Source: a virus. Taken from it: a stretch of 64,000 bases of DNA. This document shows, piece after piece, positions 25,048 to 31,731 of the stretch. Positions within the stretch are counted from its first letter, which is position 1. Each line of letters begins with the position of its first letter. The notes below the pieces were generated by a model. That model was not told the origin of the DNA, searched no databases, and saw nothing but the letters and a program-made list of their open reading frames with translations. The position numbers and the translations under genes were made by a program. The stretch covers positions 62,001 through 126,000 of the IMG/VR virus record IMGVR_UViG_3300012931_000015; one strand, 5' to 3'.

Positions 25048-25119
25048 AGCAATTAACCAGCAACGATCTGGTAATTTCAGCTTGGAAGGCTGATGTGTTG
25101 CCTATTACACTATACTTGC
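25048..25119 (-). tRNA. tRNA-Gly (TCC)
   Basis: Acceptor GCAAGTA/TAATTGC (one G-T), D-stem GTGT/ACAC with GG in the loop, anticodon stem TCAGC/GCTGA with CTTCCAA (TCC), T-stem ACCAG/CTGGT. The T-loop ATCGTTG departs from TTCRANY, lacking T54 and A58. Confidence 0.85.
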
Positions 25120-25143
25120 AAAAAATGTTTTCAAAGATCGTAT

Positions 25144-25214
25144 CAGTGGTTGAAGGTACTGCCCCTTCGCTTTGCGTGCCAAAAACGCAGGTACTACTTT
25201 TATACTAAACCACT
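25144..25214 (-). tRNA. tRNA-Gln (TTG), unusual elbow
   Basis: Acceptor AGTGGTT/AACCACT, anticodon stem TGCGT/ACGCA with TTTTGGC (TTG), T-stem GAAGG/CCTTC and discriminator G as for Gln. The T-loop is GGCAGTA and the D-loop has no adjacent GG, so the usual G18-psi55 and G19-C56 contacts cannot form. Confidence 0.82.
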
Positions 25215-25216
25215 CT

Positions 25217-25287
25217 TGGAGCTACTCAGAATTGAACTGAGATACTGAGCTTGAAAAGCTCATGTCCTGCCATTAGACGATAGCTCC
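25217..25287 (-). tRNA. tRNA-Glu (TTC)
   Basis: Acceptor GGAGCTA/TAGCTCC, anticodon stem TGAGC/GCTCA with TTTTCAA (TTC), T-arm CTCAG-TTCAATT-CTGAG. Canonical. First tRNA of the array in the transcription direction. Confidence 0.93.
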
Positions 25288-25294
25288 ATAAAAT

Positions 25295-25337
25295 AAAAAA
25301 GGCTTCAACACAACTTATAATAAATTATGTTAAAGCC
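25295..25337 (-). terminator. Terminator-like hairpin upstream of the tRNA array
   Basis: On the minus strand GGCTTTAACATAA (25337-25325) pairs with TTGTGTTGAAGCC (25313-25301) with two mismatches or wobbles, followed directly by TTTTTTATTT. A second hairpin ATTGAG/CTCAAT lies 3 bases upstream. It sits between the promoter at 25526-25554 and tRNA-Glu, so it would terminate or attenuate before the tRNAs, or mark an RNA-processing site. Confidence 0.6.
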
Positions 25338-25368
25338 CATATTGAGTTAATATCTCAATAAACTTATT

Positions 25369-25506
25369 TTAACATAATATATACCTTTCATAATCTGTTG
25401 ATTGTAATCCAGATAATAAAAAAGCAGACCCCTGATATTGGAGTTCACTATTACTTGGATTATTTTTATAATTGTGTTTTGGCATAGCCTTTAATAAATT
25501 TTTCAT
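25369..25506 (-). CDS. Leader peptide candidate (45 aa)
   Basis: ATG 25506 is about 20 bases after the -10 of the consensus promoter, and the frame ends at TAA 25369, just before two hairpins and the tRNA array. The ribosome site is poor (AAAAGA). The peptide is polar, without a recognisable motif. It may be a small gene or a leader whose translation affects the hairpins. Confidence 0.4.
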   Translation of the reverse strand: MKNLLKAMPKHNYKNNPSNSELQYQGSAFLLSGLQSTDYERYILC

Positions 25507-25525
25507 AATCTTTTATTGTGTTTGT

Positions 25526-25554
25526 ATTATACACCTTTTATTTAATATTGTCAA
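25526..25554 (-). promoter_or_regulatory. Consensus sigma70 promoter for the tRNA region
   Basis: TTGACA (25549-25554), exactly 17 bases, TATAAT (25526-25531): a perfect match to the bacterial housekeeping consensus. It heads the leader ORF and tRNA array. Confidence 0.8.
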
Positions 25555-25596
25555 TAGTATTAGTAAGTATTTTTACAATAAGTTTACTTTGTAATT

Positions 25597-25773
25597 TTAT
25601 AATTTTGTTACATCATTAAAGCTTACTGCTATCAAAATACCTGATATTAATCCTCCTATACCACCTATAAGCCAATATACCACAGGATGAATATTTGAAC
25701 CTGAAAGATTGAGAGCCAAGCCTATTAGACCACTTGTAATAATTATAAGAATTGCAAATATTAAGTATTTCAT
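25597..25773 (-). CDS. Two-span membrane protein (58 aa)
   Basis: ATG 25773 follows AAGGAG. Two hydrophobic segments (about 3-22 and 31-52) are joined by a short polar loop (NLSGSNIHP). Glycine-rich second helix. Function unknown. Confidence 0.65.
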   Translation of the reverse strand: MKYLIFAILIIITSGLIGLALNLSGSNIHPVVYWLIGGIGGLISGILIAVSFNDVTKL

Positions 25774-25786
25774 TGTTTAACTCCTT

Positions 25787-25984
25787 TTATTTTTTGTTTC
25801 TTTTTCTATAAGCCATAATACCACATAATATTTGAATTAAAAGAAATGTTATTTGTACTATAAAAAATATTAAATGATAATTGCTTGAAATAATGTTTAT
25901 TTTTTCTTCACTTATAAAACTTAACATGCCAAAACCAGCATTAAAAAACATAGCTATTAAACATATTATAAAATATTTTTTCAT
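25787..25984 (-). CDS. Two-span membrane protein (65 aa)
   Basis: Hydrophobic segments at about 4-24 and 36-58 with a charged loop (SEEKINI) and a basic tail (YRKRNKK). ATG 25984 overlaps the upstream lipoprotein stop as ATGA. Function unknown. Confidence 0.7.
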   Translation of the reverse strand: MKKYFIICLIAMFFNAGFGMLSFISEEKINIISSNYHLIFFIVQITFLLIQILCGIMAYRKRNKK

Positions 25985-26232
25985 TTTTCATCCTTTAAAT
26001 TTATTAAAATATATTCTTTATCAGTTTTTATAATAATATCATACTTAAAACGATAGTTATCAAAATTTTTTTCAATTTCTTTTTCATTATCATCATCAAT
26101 TGTACTAAAAGGTCTAACTATTTTTATATTTTTTATTTTGCTATTTCCTTGCAATACATTTACACGAACAACATAAGATGAACAAGAAATAAACATAAAT
26201 AAAATTATAATTAAAACTAGTATTTTTTTCAT
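25981..26232 (-). CDS. Predicted lipoprotein (83 aa)
   Basis: ATG 26232 has AAGGAG upstream; the longer frame to 26328 is a different overlapping gene's region. MKKILVLIIILFMFISCSS is a signal peptide ending in a lipobox-like FISC. The mature part is small and charged. It may act at the cell surface, for example in superinfection exclusion, but this is inference. Confidence 0.7.
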   Translation of the reverse strand: MKKILVLIIILFMFISCSSYVVRVNVLQGNSKIKNIKIVRPFSTIDDDNEKEIEKNFDNYRFKYDIIIKTDKEYILINLKDEK

Positions 26233-26233
26233 T

Positions 26234-26347
26234 TTAAATTGCTCTCCTTTTGTTTGTTTCAATATGTTCTTTTTTGTCATGTCTTTCAAACAAATAAAAA
26301 ATAATTGCAGCAATAACACATACTCCAAGAAAAATACAGAATCCCAT
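26234..26347 (-). CDS. Small single-pass membrane protein (37 aa)
   Basis: ATG 26347 follows a strong GGAGGT and overlaps the previous TAA as TAATG. A hydrophobic N-terminal helix of about 19 residues is followed by a charged tail. Function unknown. Confidence 0.65.
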   Translation of the reverse strand: MGFCIFLGVCVIAAIIFYLFERHDKKEHIETNKRRAI

Positions 26348-26511
26348 TATTTTAGCACCTCCGCTTTTATTTTAAATAAACTTCCTCTTATTTTTTCAGT
26401 TTGGGATAGACTATCAACTTTTTCTAAAATGTCTTTGAAATCATAAAGTAGCAGTTCTTTTGCATTCATTACTCGTAACTCTTTCTCTGCTTCTGTTAGT
26501 TCTTGTGTCAT
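26347..26511 (-). CDS. Small helical protein (54 aa)
   Basis: Acidic amphipathic helices (TEAEKELRVMNAKELL). Begins at ATG 26511 and ends in TAATG coupling. Function unknown. Confidence 0.6.
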   Translation of the reverse strand: MTQELTEAEKELRVMNAKELLLYDFKDILEKVDSLSQTEKIRGSLFKIKAEVLK

Positions 26512-26523
26512 AACTTTTACTCC

Positions 26524-26646
26524 TTATATTAAACTATAATTGAAAACTAATTTAACAAAAACTTGTATTGCTATTATAAATGCTATGCCCCAAATTGCAC
26601 CGAAGATTAAACTTATTCTTATATTTAATTTTTCTTTGTCTGTCAT
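26524..26646 (-). CDS. Small single-pass membrane protein (40 aa)
   Basis: ATG 26646 follows AGAGGA. A charged head and one span of about 23 residues containing GAIWGIAFIIA. Function unknown. Confidence 0.6.
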   Translation of the reverse strand: MTDKEKLNIRISLIFGAIWGIAFIIAIQVFVKLVFNYSLI

Positions 26647-26657
26647 ATTTTATTCCT

Positions 26658-26834
26658 CTAGTCAATATTAGATAGTTTATAAATTTTAATTTTATCTGCC
26701 TTATATAAATTTCTTAATTTTTCAATTAAGGTATTTTTTTCATCCACATTACCTTCAACCTCTGAATAAAAAGTTTTTTCACTAAAAGCAAGATGGTCAT
26801 CTTTATAAACTTCAAATAAACAATTAAATATCAT
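26658..26834 (-). CDS. Small hypothetical protein (58 aa)
   Basis: A beta-rich first half and helical middle (EKNTLIEKLRNLYKAD). Begins at ATG 26834 and ends in TAG. Not recognised. Confidence 0.6.
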   Translation of the reverse strand: MIFNCLFEVYKDDHLAFSEKTFYSEVEGNVDEKNTLIEKLRNLYKADKIKIYKLSNID

Positions 26835-26851
26835 AATATATTACTCTCCTT

Positions 26852-27457
26852 TTATTTATAAAGCTGGTCAATAACATTATCAGGATAATTCATATCTTCC
26901 AATAGCTGTTTAAAATATTCTATCTCATCCGGCGCATATTTTTTAACCAGCATAGTTATTTTTTTAATATCATCAATAGTTTTTAATAAATAAACAATAT
27001 CTTTATGATCCTTACTTCTTCCAGCTAATAATTTATTTATAATTAAATAATAAACATTAAATACTCTTATTGTATTTCCATGATAATTAAACTTTGTTGC
27101 AGATAATATACCCTTTAAAGATATAACATCATCAACAACAGCTATGTCGACATTCTGGTTATCTTTTTTATAAACTAGCCAGTACATATCTTGAAAATAA
27201 TGATTATCTTTTAATTCAAAACCGATTGATTCCAATTCTTTTTTTAAATTATTAACTTCAGCTTTTGATACCATAATATCAATATCGTCAGGTGAAATCT
27301 TGCGAGCATTTTTTGAATAGAAAGAAACAGCAAAGCCCCCGATAAAAGCATAATTATATTTCTGTAAAATTGTTAATAATTGTTTTATGAGTTCCGGTCT
27401 ATTTGTTGATTCAATTATATAGCTTAGTAATTGTTTATTTATTTCTGTAAATTTCAT
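26852..27457 (-). CDS. Nucleotidyltransferase-fold protein
   Basis: 201 residues. AFIGGFAVSFYSKNARKISPDDIDIMV (GG near 40-41, acidic pair near 57-60) and QNVDIAVVDD give the GG...DxD...D pattern of polymerase-beta-type nucleotidyltransferases. The latter half (NVYYLIINKLLAGRSKDHKD) matches the AbiEii/DUF6036-like group. Such proteins transfer NMPs to RNA or proteins. In phages the role is open: toxin, defence against rival phages, or tRNA modification near this tRNA array. AAGGAA precedes ATG 27457. Confidence 0.7.
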   Translation of the reverse strand: MKFTEINKQLLSYIIESTNRPELIKQLLTILQKYNYAFIGGFAVSFYSKNARKISPDDIDIMVSKAEVNNLKKELESIGFELKDNHYFQDMYWLVYKKDNQNVDIAVVDDVISLKGILSATKFNYHGNTIRVFNVYYLIINKLLAGRSKDHKDIVYLLKTIDDIKKITMLVKKYAPDEIEYFKQLLEDMNYPDNVIDQLYK

Positions 27458-27465
27458 AATTTTAT

Positions 27466-28110
27466 TTATTCCTTAATAAGTTTATTATCGACTTCCCAAT
27501 TTATATCATTTGCCCAATCTGTTAATATTTCATTAAACTCTGTAATTTTACCCTCTATCTCATATAGCTTTTCTGATGTTTGTTGTTTTACTATTTCTGT
27601 TGCTTCGTTTTTTACTTGGTCGGTATATTGCTCATATAATAATTCAAAAAATTCTTTTGGATTACAATCGTATCCATCTATTTTTAATTCAATATTTATT
27701 TGTTTTCTTTGGGTTTTTCTTGTTTTACCAGCAATTTTTTCAGCGTATCCCCCTATACAATTTAAAAATACATGAGATAAAATTTCATTATCATTTAACA
27801 ATATTTCTGATAAACTATATTTCATGTATTTTTGGATAAGTTCTTTAAATATTCCATAACGACACTTTACAACCGAACAAGAACAATCTTCACAAATTAA
27901 CTTTAAAACATTCTGCGACTCATTTATCAACTCTTCCTTCTCGGCTTGCTGTTTATCCGAGTGTTGTTTTATGAGTTCAATTATTTTATCTATTTCAGCA
28001 ACAATAATTGCATTTATAAATTTCTCTGAAATATTTTTAAATTGAACATTTGTACTTGAATTTTTTAACTCTTGTTTATAATCTTCAATCTCTTTTATAA
28101 TTTTCTCCAT
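27466..28110 (-). CDS. Hypothetical coiled-coil protein (214 aa)
   Basis: ATG 28110 with GGAG 6 bases upstream is preferred over ATG 28122. The protein is mostly charged helix with a cysteine-rich middle (CEDCSCSVVKC), which may bind metal. Not recognised. Confidence 0.65.
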   Translation of the reverse strand: MEKIIKEIEDYKQELKNSSTNVQFKNISEKFINAIIVAEIDKIIELIKQHSDKQQAEKEELINESQNVLKLICEDCSCSVVKCRYGIFKELIQKYMKYSLSEILLNDNEILSHVFLNCIGGYAEKIAGKTRKTQRKQINIELKIDGYDCNPKEFFELLYEQYTDQVKNEATEIVKQQTSEKLYEIEGKITEFNEILTDWANDINWEVDNKLIKE

Positions 28111-28112
28111 AA

Positions 28113-28391
28113 TTATCTCCATGTTATATTTTTTAAAACGGCGTATATTGTGGCTTGCGAAACATTAAACATTTTTGCTAGTTTTCTTGAACTAATTGTA
28201 TCTTTATTTTCTCTTATAAATTTTACTTCTTTATCTTTTAACTTACTGTTAGAATGTTGCTCTCCTTTTTTTCTTAATCCTATATCATAAGCATGTTTTA
28301 AGTTTTCGCCTTGAGTAACCCATTCAAGATTAGAGACATTGTTATTTAAAGGATTACCGTCAATATGATTAACTCCGAGTTTTCCTATTCC
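28113..28391 (-). pseudogene. HNH homing endonuclease remnant
   Basis: Without a start codon, the frame reads [21 protein letters not shown], the HNH_3 core, then [11 protein letters not shown], then a C-terminal helix-turn-helix like NUMOD1 ([21 protein letters not shown]). The N-terminal half of the usual gene is missing, and a different ORF runs across the break. It is a truncated, probably dead mobile gene. Confidence 0.75.
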
Positions 28392-28500
28392 TTAGTCTAT
28401 CTTTTTCATTTTTATCGAGAGCATCCCATTGATTATATTTATCAGCAAAATTGTTCCAAGCTTCTTTTGCCTGCTTTTCTGTTAATTTATTTTTACTCAT
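28369..28500 (-). CDS. Small hypothetical protein running into an HNH remnant (43 aa)
   Basis: ATG 28500 follows GAGG. The charged helical product ([19 protein letters not shown]) ends soon after entering the endonuclease remnant in another frame, so its natural C-terminus may have been lost at insertion or deletion. Confidence 0.55.
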   Translation of the reverse strand: MSKNKLTEKQAKEAWNNFADKYNQWDALDKNEKDRLRNRKTRS

Positions 28501-28537
28501 TTTTACCTCAATTTACAATTATTGTATTTTTGTCGGA

Positions 28538-28672
28538 CTAATATGACTCTACTTTATTTTTGTTATCCGGTTTAACAGTTTTTGCATCCTGTTCAAACTC
28601 ATTTAAAAAGTACCCAAACATCAATGTTTTCTCATAAGGTGTCATAGCATTTACTTGATTAAGTGTCAACAT
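28538..28672 (-). CDS. Small hypothetical protein (44 aa)
   Basis: ATG 28672 follows AAGGAG. LNQVNAMTPYEKTLMFGYFL suggests one amphipathic helix, then a charged tail. Not recognised. Confidence 0.6.
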   Translation of the reverse strand: MLTLNQVNAMTPYEKTLMFGYFLNEFEQDAKTVKPDNKNKVESY

Positions 28673-28758
28673 AAGCTAACTCCTTAAAAATAAATTTTAC
28701 TTTGATATTATAATATTTTTTAGTAATTGTAAAATAGTTTTACATTTTTATTACACAG

Positions 28759-29118
28759 CTATTCAACGACCAGTCCAGTATCAATAACATAATCTAAAGC
28801 ATTTTTATCAATTTCAATTATAGTAGTAAAATTAGATTGTTCTGATCTAGTATAGCAAATATAATATTTTTCACCTAGTTTAAAATAGCAAGCATAAAAT
28901 TCAGCACTTTCATAAATAGGTTGTGTTTTTATTGTTGTCTTTTCAGTATGCAGTATGATAGAACCTCTAGGTAATACTTGAACAAAATAATTTTCAATTG
29001 GTGATAGTGTTGTCTTGGTTTTAACGGGCGAACTACAAGGTATCGATGCGGTAAATATTGCTAAAGCTAATATCATGAGTATCGCGACAATGCTTAATAT
29101 TAATTTAAATGGTGGCAT
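28759..29118 (-). CDS. Membrane-anchored or secreted protein (119 aa)
   Basis: An N-terminal hydrophobic helix (residues about 5-27) ending SIPCSS, a possible lipobox or cleavage site, precedes a beta-rich domain of about 85 residues. AAGGAG precedes ATG 29118. Function unknown. Confidence 0.65.
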   Translation of the reverse strand: MPPFKLILSIVAILMILALAIFTASIPCSSPVKTKTTLSPIENYFVQVLPRGSIILHTEKTTIKTQPIYESAEFYACYFKLGEKYYICYTRSEQSNFTTIIEIDKNALDYVIDTGLVVE

Positions 29119-29129
29119 AATTTACTCCT

Positions 29130-29333
29130 TTATACTTCTTCTTCTATAGGTTCTTCAGCTATATATTCTCCGACTGCTTTTCTAGTTCCGTCTTTGTAAA
29201 ATCTAATTTCAAGATTTTCAACTTCACCATAACTATCGGCATACCTTTCTGATATATCTGCGAGTTTATCTTGAAGCTCTTGAATATTCTCTTCTGTTAA
29301 AGTTAGAATTACTGGATTTTTTGTTTTGCTCAT
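29130..29333 (-). CDS. Small hypothetical protein (67 aa)
   Basis: Acidic. The middle is helical (LQDKLADISERYAD). Its last nine residues, EEPIEEEV with the preceding IA, are repeated in a stray fragment at 30511-30542. Function unknown. Confidence 0.65.
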   Translation of the reverse strand: MSKTKNPVILTLTEENIQELQDKLADISERYADSYGEVENLEIRFYKDGTRKAVGEYIAEEPIEEEV

Positions 29334-29341
29334 TTTATTCC

Positions 29342-29524
29342 TTATTTTAGTTTATCTAAATTACATTTTTTCATAAGTATTAAAATTGCTCTGTTTTCAT
29401 CAGCATAACCTTCAGAACATGAGTCTGCTGTTATATCAGATAATATACATTTAATTATTTTTGTTCTTCCAAAATCTTTTGATTCAGTATTTGAATAAAA
29501 TCTACAGCCTTCGTTACATTTCAA
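29342..29524 (-). CDS. Small Cys-rich protein (60 aa)
   Basis: Starts at TTG 29524 after AAAGGA. Five Cys residues (CNEGC, IIKCILSD, DSCSEG and KKCN) suggest metal binding. Not recognised. Confidence 0.6.
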   Translation of the reverse strand: MKCNEGCRFYSNTESKDFGRTKIIKCILSDITADSCSEGYADENRAILILMKKCNLDKLK

Positions 29525-29538
29525 TGTTATATCCTTTT

Positions 29539-29793
29539 TTAATATTTCAACATATAGCTATAAAGCCAGCCATTAACTTCTGTTTCTGGTACTTGCTTAC
29601 AAAGTTTTGCTTCAACCATTGCTTCTTGTCTATTGTAGAATTTATTCTTATCGTCTATAAAACCATAGTTTTTTTCTTTGTCTTCAAACAAATCATATCT
29701 GTCATTGTAATATAACATATTAATAATACTTTGGTGATTGACTCCAGTTCTTATTTCATTATTTTTTAACTTAATTGCAGGGCATTTTATCAT
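29539..29793 (-). CDS. Conserved phage-type protein (84 aa)
   Basis: MIKCPAIKLKNNEIRTG, YGFIDDKNKFYNRQEAMVEA and a basic end match a small protein family widespread in large phages of enterobacteria and others; its role is not established. Begins at ATG 29793. Confidence 0.7.
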   Translation of the reverse strand: MIKCPAIKLKNNEIRTGVNHQSIINMLYYNDRYDLFEDKEKNYGFIDDKNKFYNRQEAMVEAKLCKQVPETEVNGWLYSYMLKY

Positions 29794-29810
29794 ATTATTA
29801 AACCTCTAAT

Positions 29811-29897
29811 TTAAAAAAGATATTTCAATAAACTGTTTTTACATTGAATCCAATCATTACTATCTCTTGTTTTTCCTTTAAATTCATAAGTTCTCAT
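29811..29897 (-). CDS. Very small protein (28 aa)
   Basis: ATG 29897 has AAGGAG eight bases upstream and a frame to TAA 29811. It has charged ends and no motif. Confidence 0.45.
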   Translation of the reverse strand: MRTYEFKGKTRDSNDWIQCKNSLLKYLF

Positions 29898-29909
29898 AGT
29901 ATAAACTCC

Positions 29910-30164
29910 TTAACCATCAATATCTATTTCAGTATTATCAGAAATCATCATGGCAAAATTAGCAACATCGGCGCATTCTCTTTGTATATGAGAAATAGTG
30001 TAGTTATTTTTTATAGCTTCTTTTAATTCTAATATCTCTTGATCTAGCAATAGTAGCAGTTGAGTATTAGACAAAGTTCTCCAGTGAGGCTTCCGTAAGT
30101 TTTCATGTAGTTTTCCATCCATAATTTTTACAAACGTTTTTAATTCTTTTTTATACTTTGCCAT
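29910..30164 (-). CDS. MazG-like/NTP-PPase-fold protein (84 aa)
   Basis: QEILELKEAI and ECADVANFAMMISD give the E...E / ExxxD metal-binding set of all-alpha NTP pyrophosphohydrolases, here in a short single domain. It may cleave a nucleotide or alarmone. It is distinct from the MazG protein at 12119-12502. Confidence 0.65.
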   Translation of the reverse strand: MAKYKKELKTFVKIMDGKLHENLRKPHWRTLSNTQLLLLLDQEILELKEAIKNNYTISHIQRECADVANFAMMISDNTEIDIDG

Positions 30165-30174
30165 AATTTAATCC

Positions 30175-30492
30175 TTAATTAAATTTATCTTCATAAGACT
30201 TAATAGCTACATCAGTTCCCCAGATATAATACCCATCATTTTCTAGTTCTTCTCTTTTAGGTGGATTACTTATTGTTTTTGCTTGAGCTGAAAAATCAAA
30301 TTTTAACAAATCTAAATATTTGCCTTTCCATAATTTCCTTAATTCTCCAACATATCCAACCGGAGACATTATAATCTTGATTGTTCTTTCTTCAATTTTC
30401 AAACCACTATCATCACATCCGATGTCTTCTCCATAAATAAGACTAACCGAGTAATGTCCTAGCTGTTTGATTTTTTCTAGTTTGTTTATCAT
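30175..30492 (-). CDS. Hypothetical protein (105 aa)
   Basis: ATG 30492 follows AAGGAG. VSPVGYVG-like loop and GYYIWGTD near the C-terminus; beta-rich. Not recognised. Confidence 0.6.
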   Translation of the reverse strand: MINKLEKIKQLGHYSVSLIYGEDIGCDDSGLKIEERTIKIIMSPVGYVGELRKLWKGKYLDLLKFDFSAQAKTISNPPKREELENDGYYIWGTDVAIKSYEDKFN

Positions 30493-30510
30493 TTTTAACT
30501 CCTTACAATT

Positions 30511-30542
30511 AAATTTCCTCTTCAATAGGTTCTTCTGCTATC
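30511..30542 (-). repeat. Duplicated gene-tail fragment
   Basis: The bases encode IAEEPIEEEI and a stop, about 80% identical to the 3' end of 29130-29333. It overlaps the tail of the gene at 30522-30737 in another frame and has no start of its own worth naming. It marks a past duplication or recombination. Confidence 0.55.
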
Positions 30543-30737
30543 ATAATATTTTATTAAATTTTGTAATAATTCTTCATCTTTTTTAAAATAATCACCTTCT
30601 TTTAAATTTTCTTTTATATTACAATATGGGTAAATATTATATCCATTCATTATAAACTCTTTCACCTGTTCATCAGTAGAAGGAGGCATAAAAGATATAG
30701 AAAATATTTTATGATCTTTATCTGTTATTATACACAT
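30522..30737 (-). CDS. Small hypothetical protein (71 aa)
   Basis: A beta-rich head (IFSISFMPPSTDE) and charged helical tail. The last residues lie over the duplicated tail fragment, so its end may be new. Begins at ATG 30737. Confidence 0.55.
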   Translation of the reverse strand: MCIITDKDHKIFSISFMPPSTDEQVKEFIMNGYNIYPYCNIKENLKEGDYFKKDEELLQNLIKYYDSRRTY

Positions 30738-30750
30738 TTATTTATCCCTT

Positions 30751-30942
30751 CTATTCACTTTTAGAAATAAATTGTATATTTTTTAATTTTTTAAAGAACA
30801 TTGAAGTTTCACCTATAGAACCAACACTCATAAAATCTAAATTTGTTTTTATTTCTTTTTCTGCATTTTTAAACCATTTTTTATCAAAAGGTTTATCATT
30901 TTCAATTTCATATTCACAACTAATAATTACTTTAGCTTTCAT
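30751..30942 (-). CDS. Small hypothetical protein (63 aa)
   Basis: Alternating alpha/beta (KAKVIISCEYEIEN). Coupled upstream by TAATG. Not recognised. Confidence 0.6.
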   Translation of the reverse strand: MKAKVIISCEYEIENDKPFDKKWFKNAEKEIKTNLDFMSVGSIGETSMFFKKLKNIQFISKSE

Positions 30943-31211
30943 TATTCTCCACCTTGTTCCTTATATTCTTTTTTTGTTATCCTATCACAACTTTCATAAG
31001 TAATATGCCCACCATAAAGATTTCTTTTTGCTTCTTTTAAAGCTTCTTCTTTACTATTTGCTTTTACAACAAAATCTTCTGTGTCTATATATTCAATATA
31101 AACTTGGTAGTATTTTGTTTTATTTTTTATAGTCTTTGCTGGCTTTATCTCTCCTTCGCGAAGTATTCTTCCTTTTGGTGCTTTTGGGGTTTTTGATTTT
31201 TTATTAATCAT
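30942..31211 (-). CDS. Hypothetical protein (89 aa)
   Basis: Basic, disordered-looking N-terminus, then a beta/helix unit YYQVYIEYIDTED...ANSKEEALKEAKRNL, resembling a small domain with a conserved aKeeA helix. Begins at ATG 31211. Confidence 0.6.
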   Translation of the reverse strand: MINKKSKTPKAPKGRILREGEIKPAKTIKNKTKYYQVYIEYIDTEDFVVKANSKEEALKEAKRNLYGGHITYESCDRITKKEYKEQGGE

Positions 31212-31222
31212 ATTTTTTCCTT

Positions 31223-31387
31223 TTATTCTAAAAGCTTATCCTTAATATTATTAAGAGATATATTTTCTTCTTTGATATATTGAAGAATTAAAACATTTTT
31301 CTCATTTTGAATTTCTTTACATAGAAGGGATATAAGAAAATTATTTTTATTTATTTCTTTGTCTATTTGGGTTTTGGTTATCAACAT
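31223..31387 (-). CDS. Small helical protein (54 aa)
   Basis: ATG 31387 follows AAGGGG. Charged helices with a leucine-rich end (NNIKDKLLE). Not recognised. Confidence 0.55.
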   Translation of the reverse strand: MLITKTQIDKEINKNNFLISLLCKEIQNEKNVLILQYIKEENISLNNIKDKLLE

Positions 31388-31398
31388 CTTTTGCCCCT

Positions 31399-31674
31399 TT
31401 ATTTTAGCATAAATTGATTTTCACAAGTACAATTAAAAGTATAACCATTAAATATTCTATAATACCCATAGCCCATACAAATTAACCACTCTACCTCTGA
31501 TAAAACAATTAACTCTTTAATTATAGGCAATCGTTTTCTAACTAAATAATGTGTCATTTGAATTTTTTCTGCTTCAGAAAGCTGTGTATTTATTAATTCA
31601 GTTATAATTTTTTTGGGCTTTTTTGTTGAAGATATTTTATCTAAAAGTTTATTAAATTCTCGTTTGTTTAACAG
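31399..31674 (-). CDS. Hypothetical protein without a standard start codon (about 91 aa)
   Basis: A coherent protein frame (EFNKLLDKIS, LSEAEKIQMTHYLV, FNCTCENQF) ends at TAA 31399. The first standard start is an internal ATG that would remove 40 residues. CTG 31674 has AAAGGA eight bases upstream and lies just after a strong promoter. A TTG in another frame would fit if one C were removed from a C5 run. The start is therefore uncertain. Confidence 0.5.
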   Translation of the reverse strand: MLNKREFNKLLDKISSTKKPKKIITELINTQLSEAEKIQMTHYLVRKRLPIIKELIVLSEVEWLICMGYGYYRIFNGYTFNCTCENQFMLK

Positions 31675-31702
31675 GGGGTAATCCTTTATCTTTTATCAAG
31701 CT

Positions 31703-31731
31703 ATAATACCAAATTTATAGCAGAATGTCAA
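31703..31731 (-). promoter_or_regulatory. Sigma70-type promoter
   Basis: TTGACA (31726-31731), 17 bases, TATTAT (31703-31708), overlapping the stop of the HAD gene. Confidence 0.65.
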
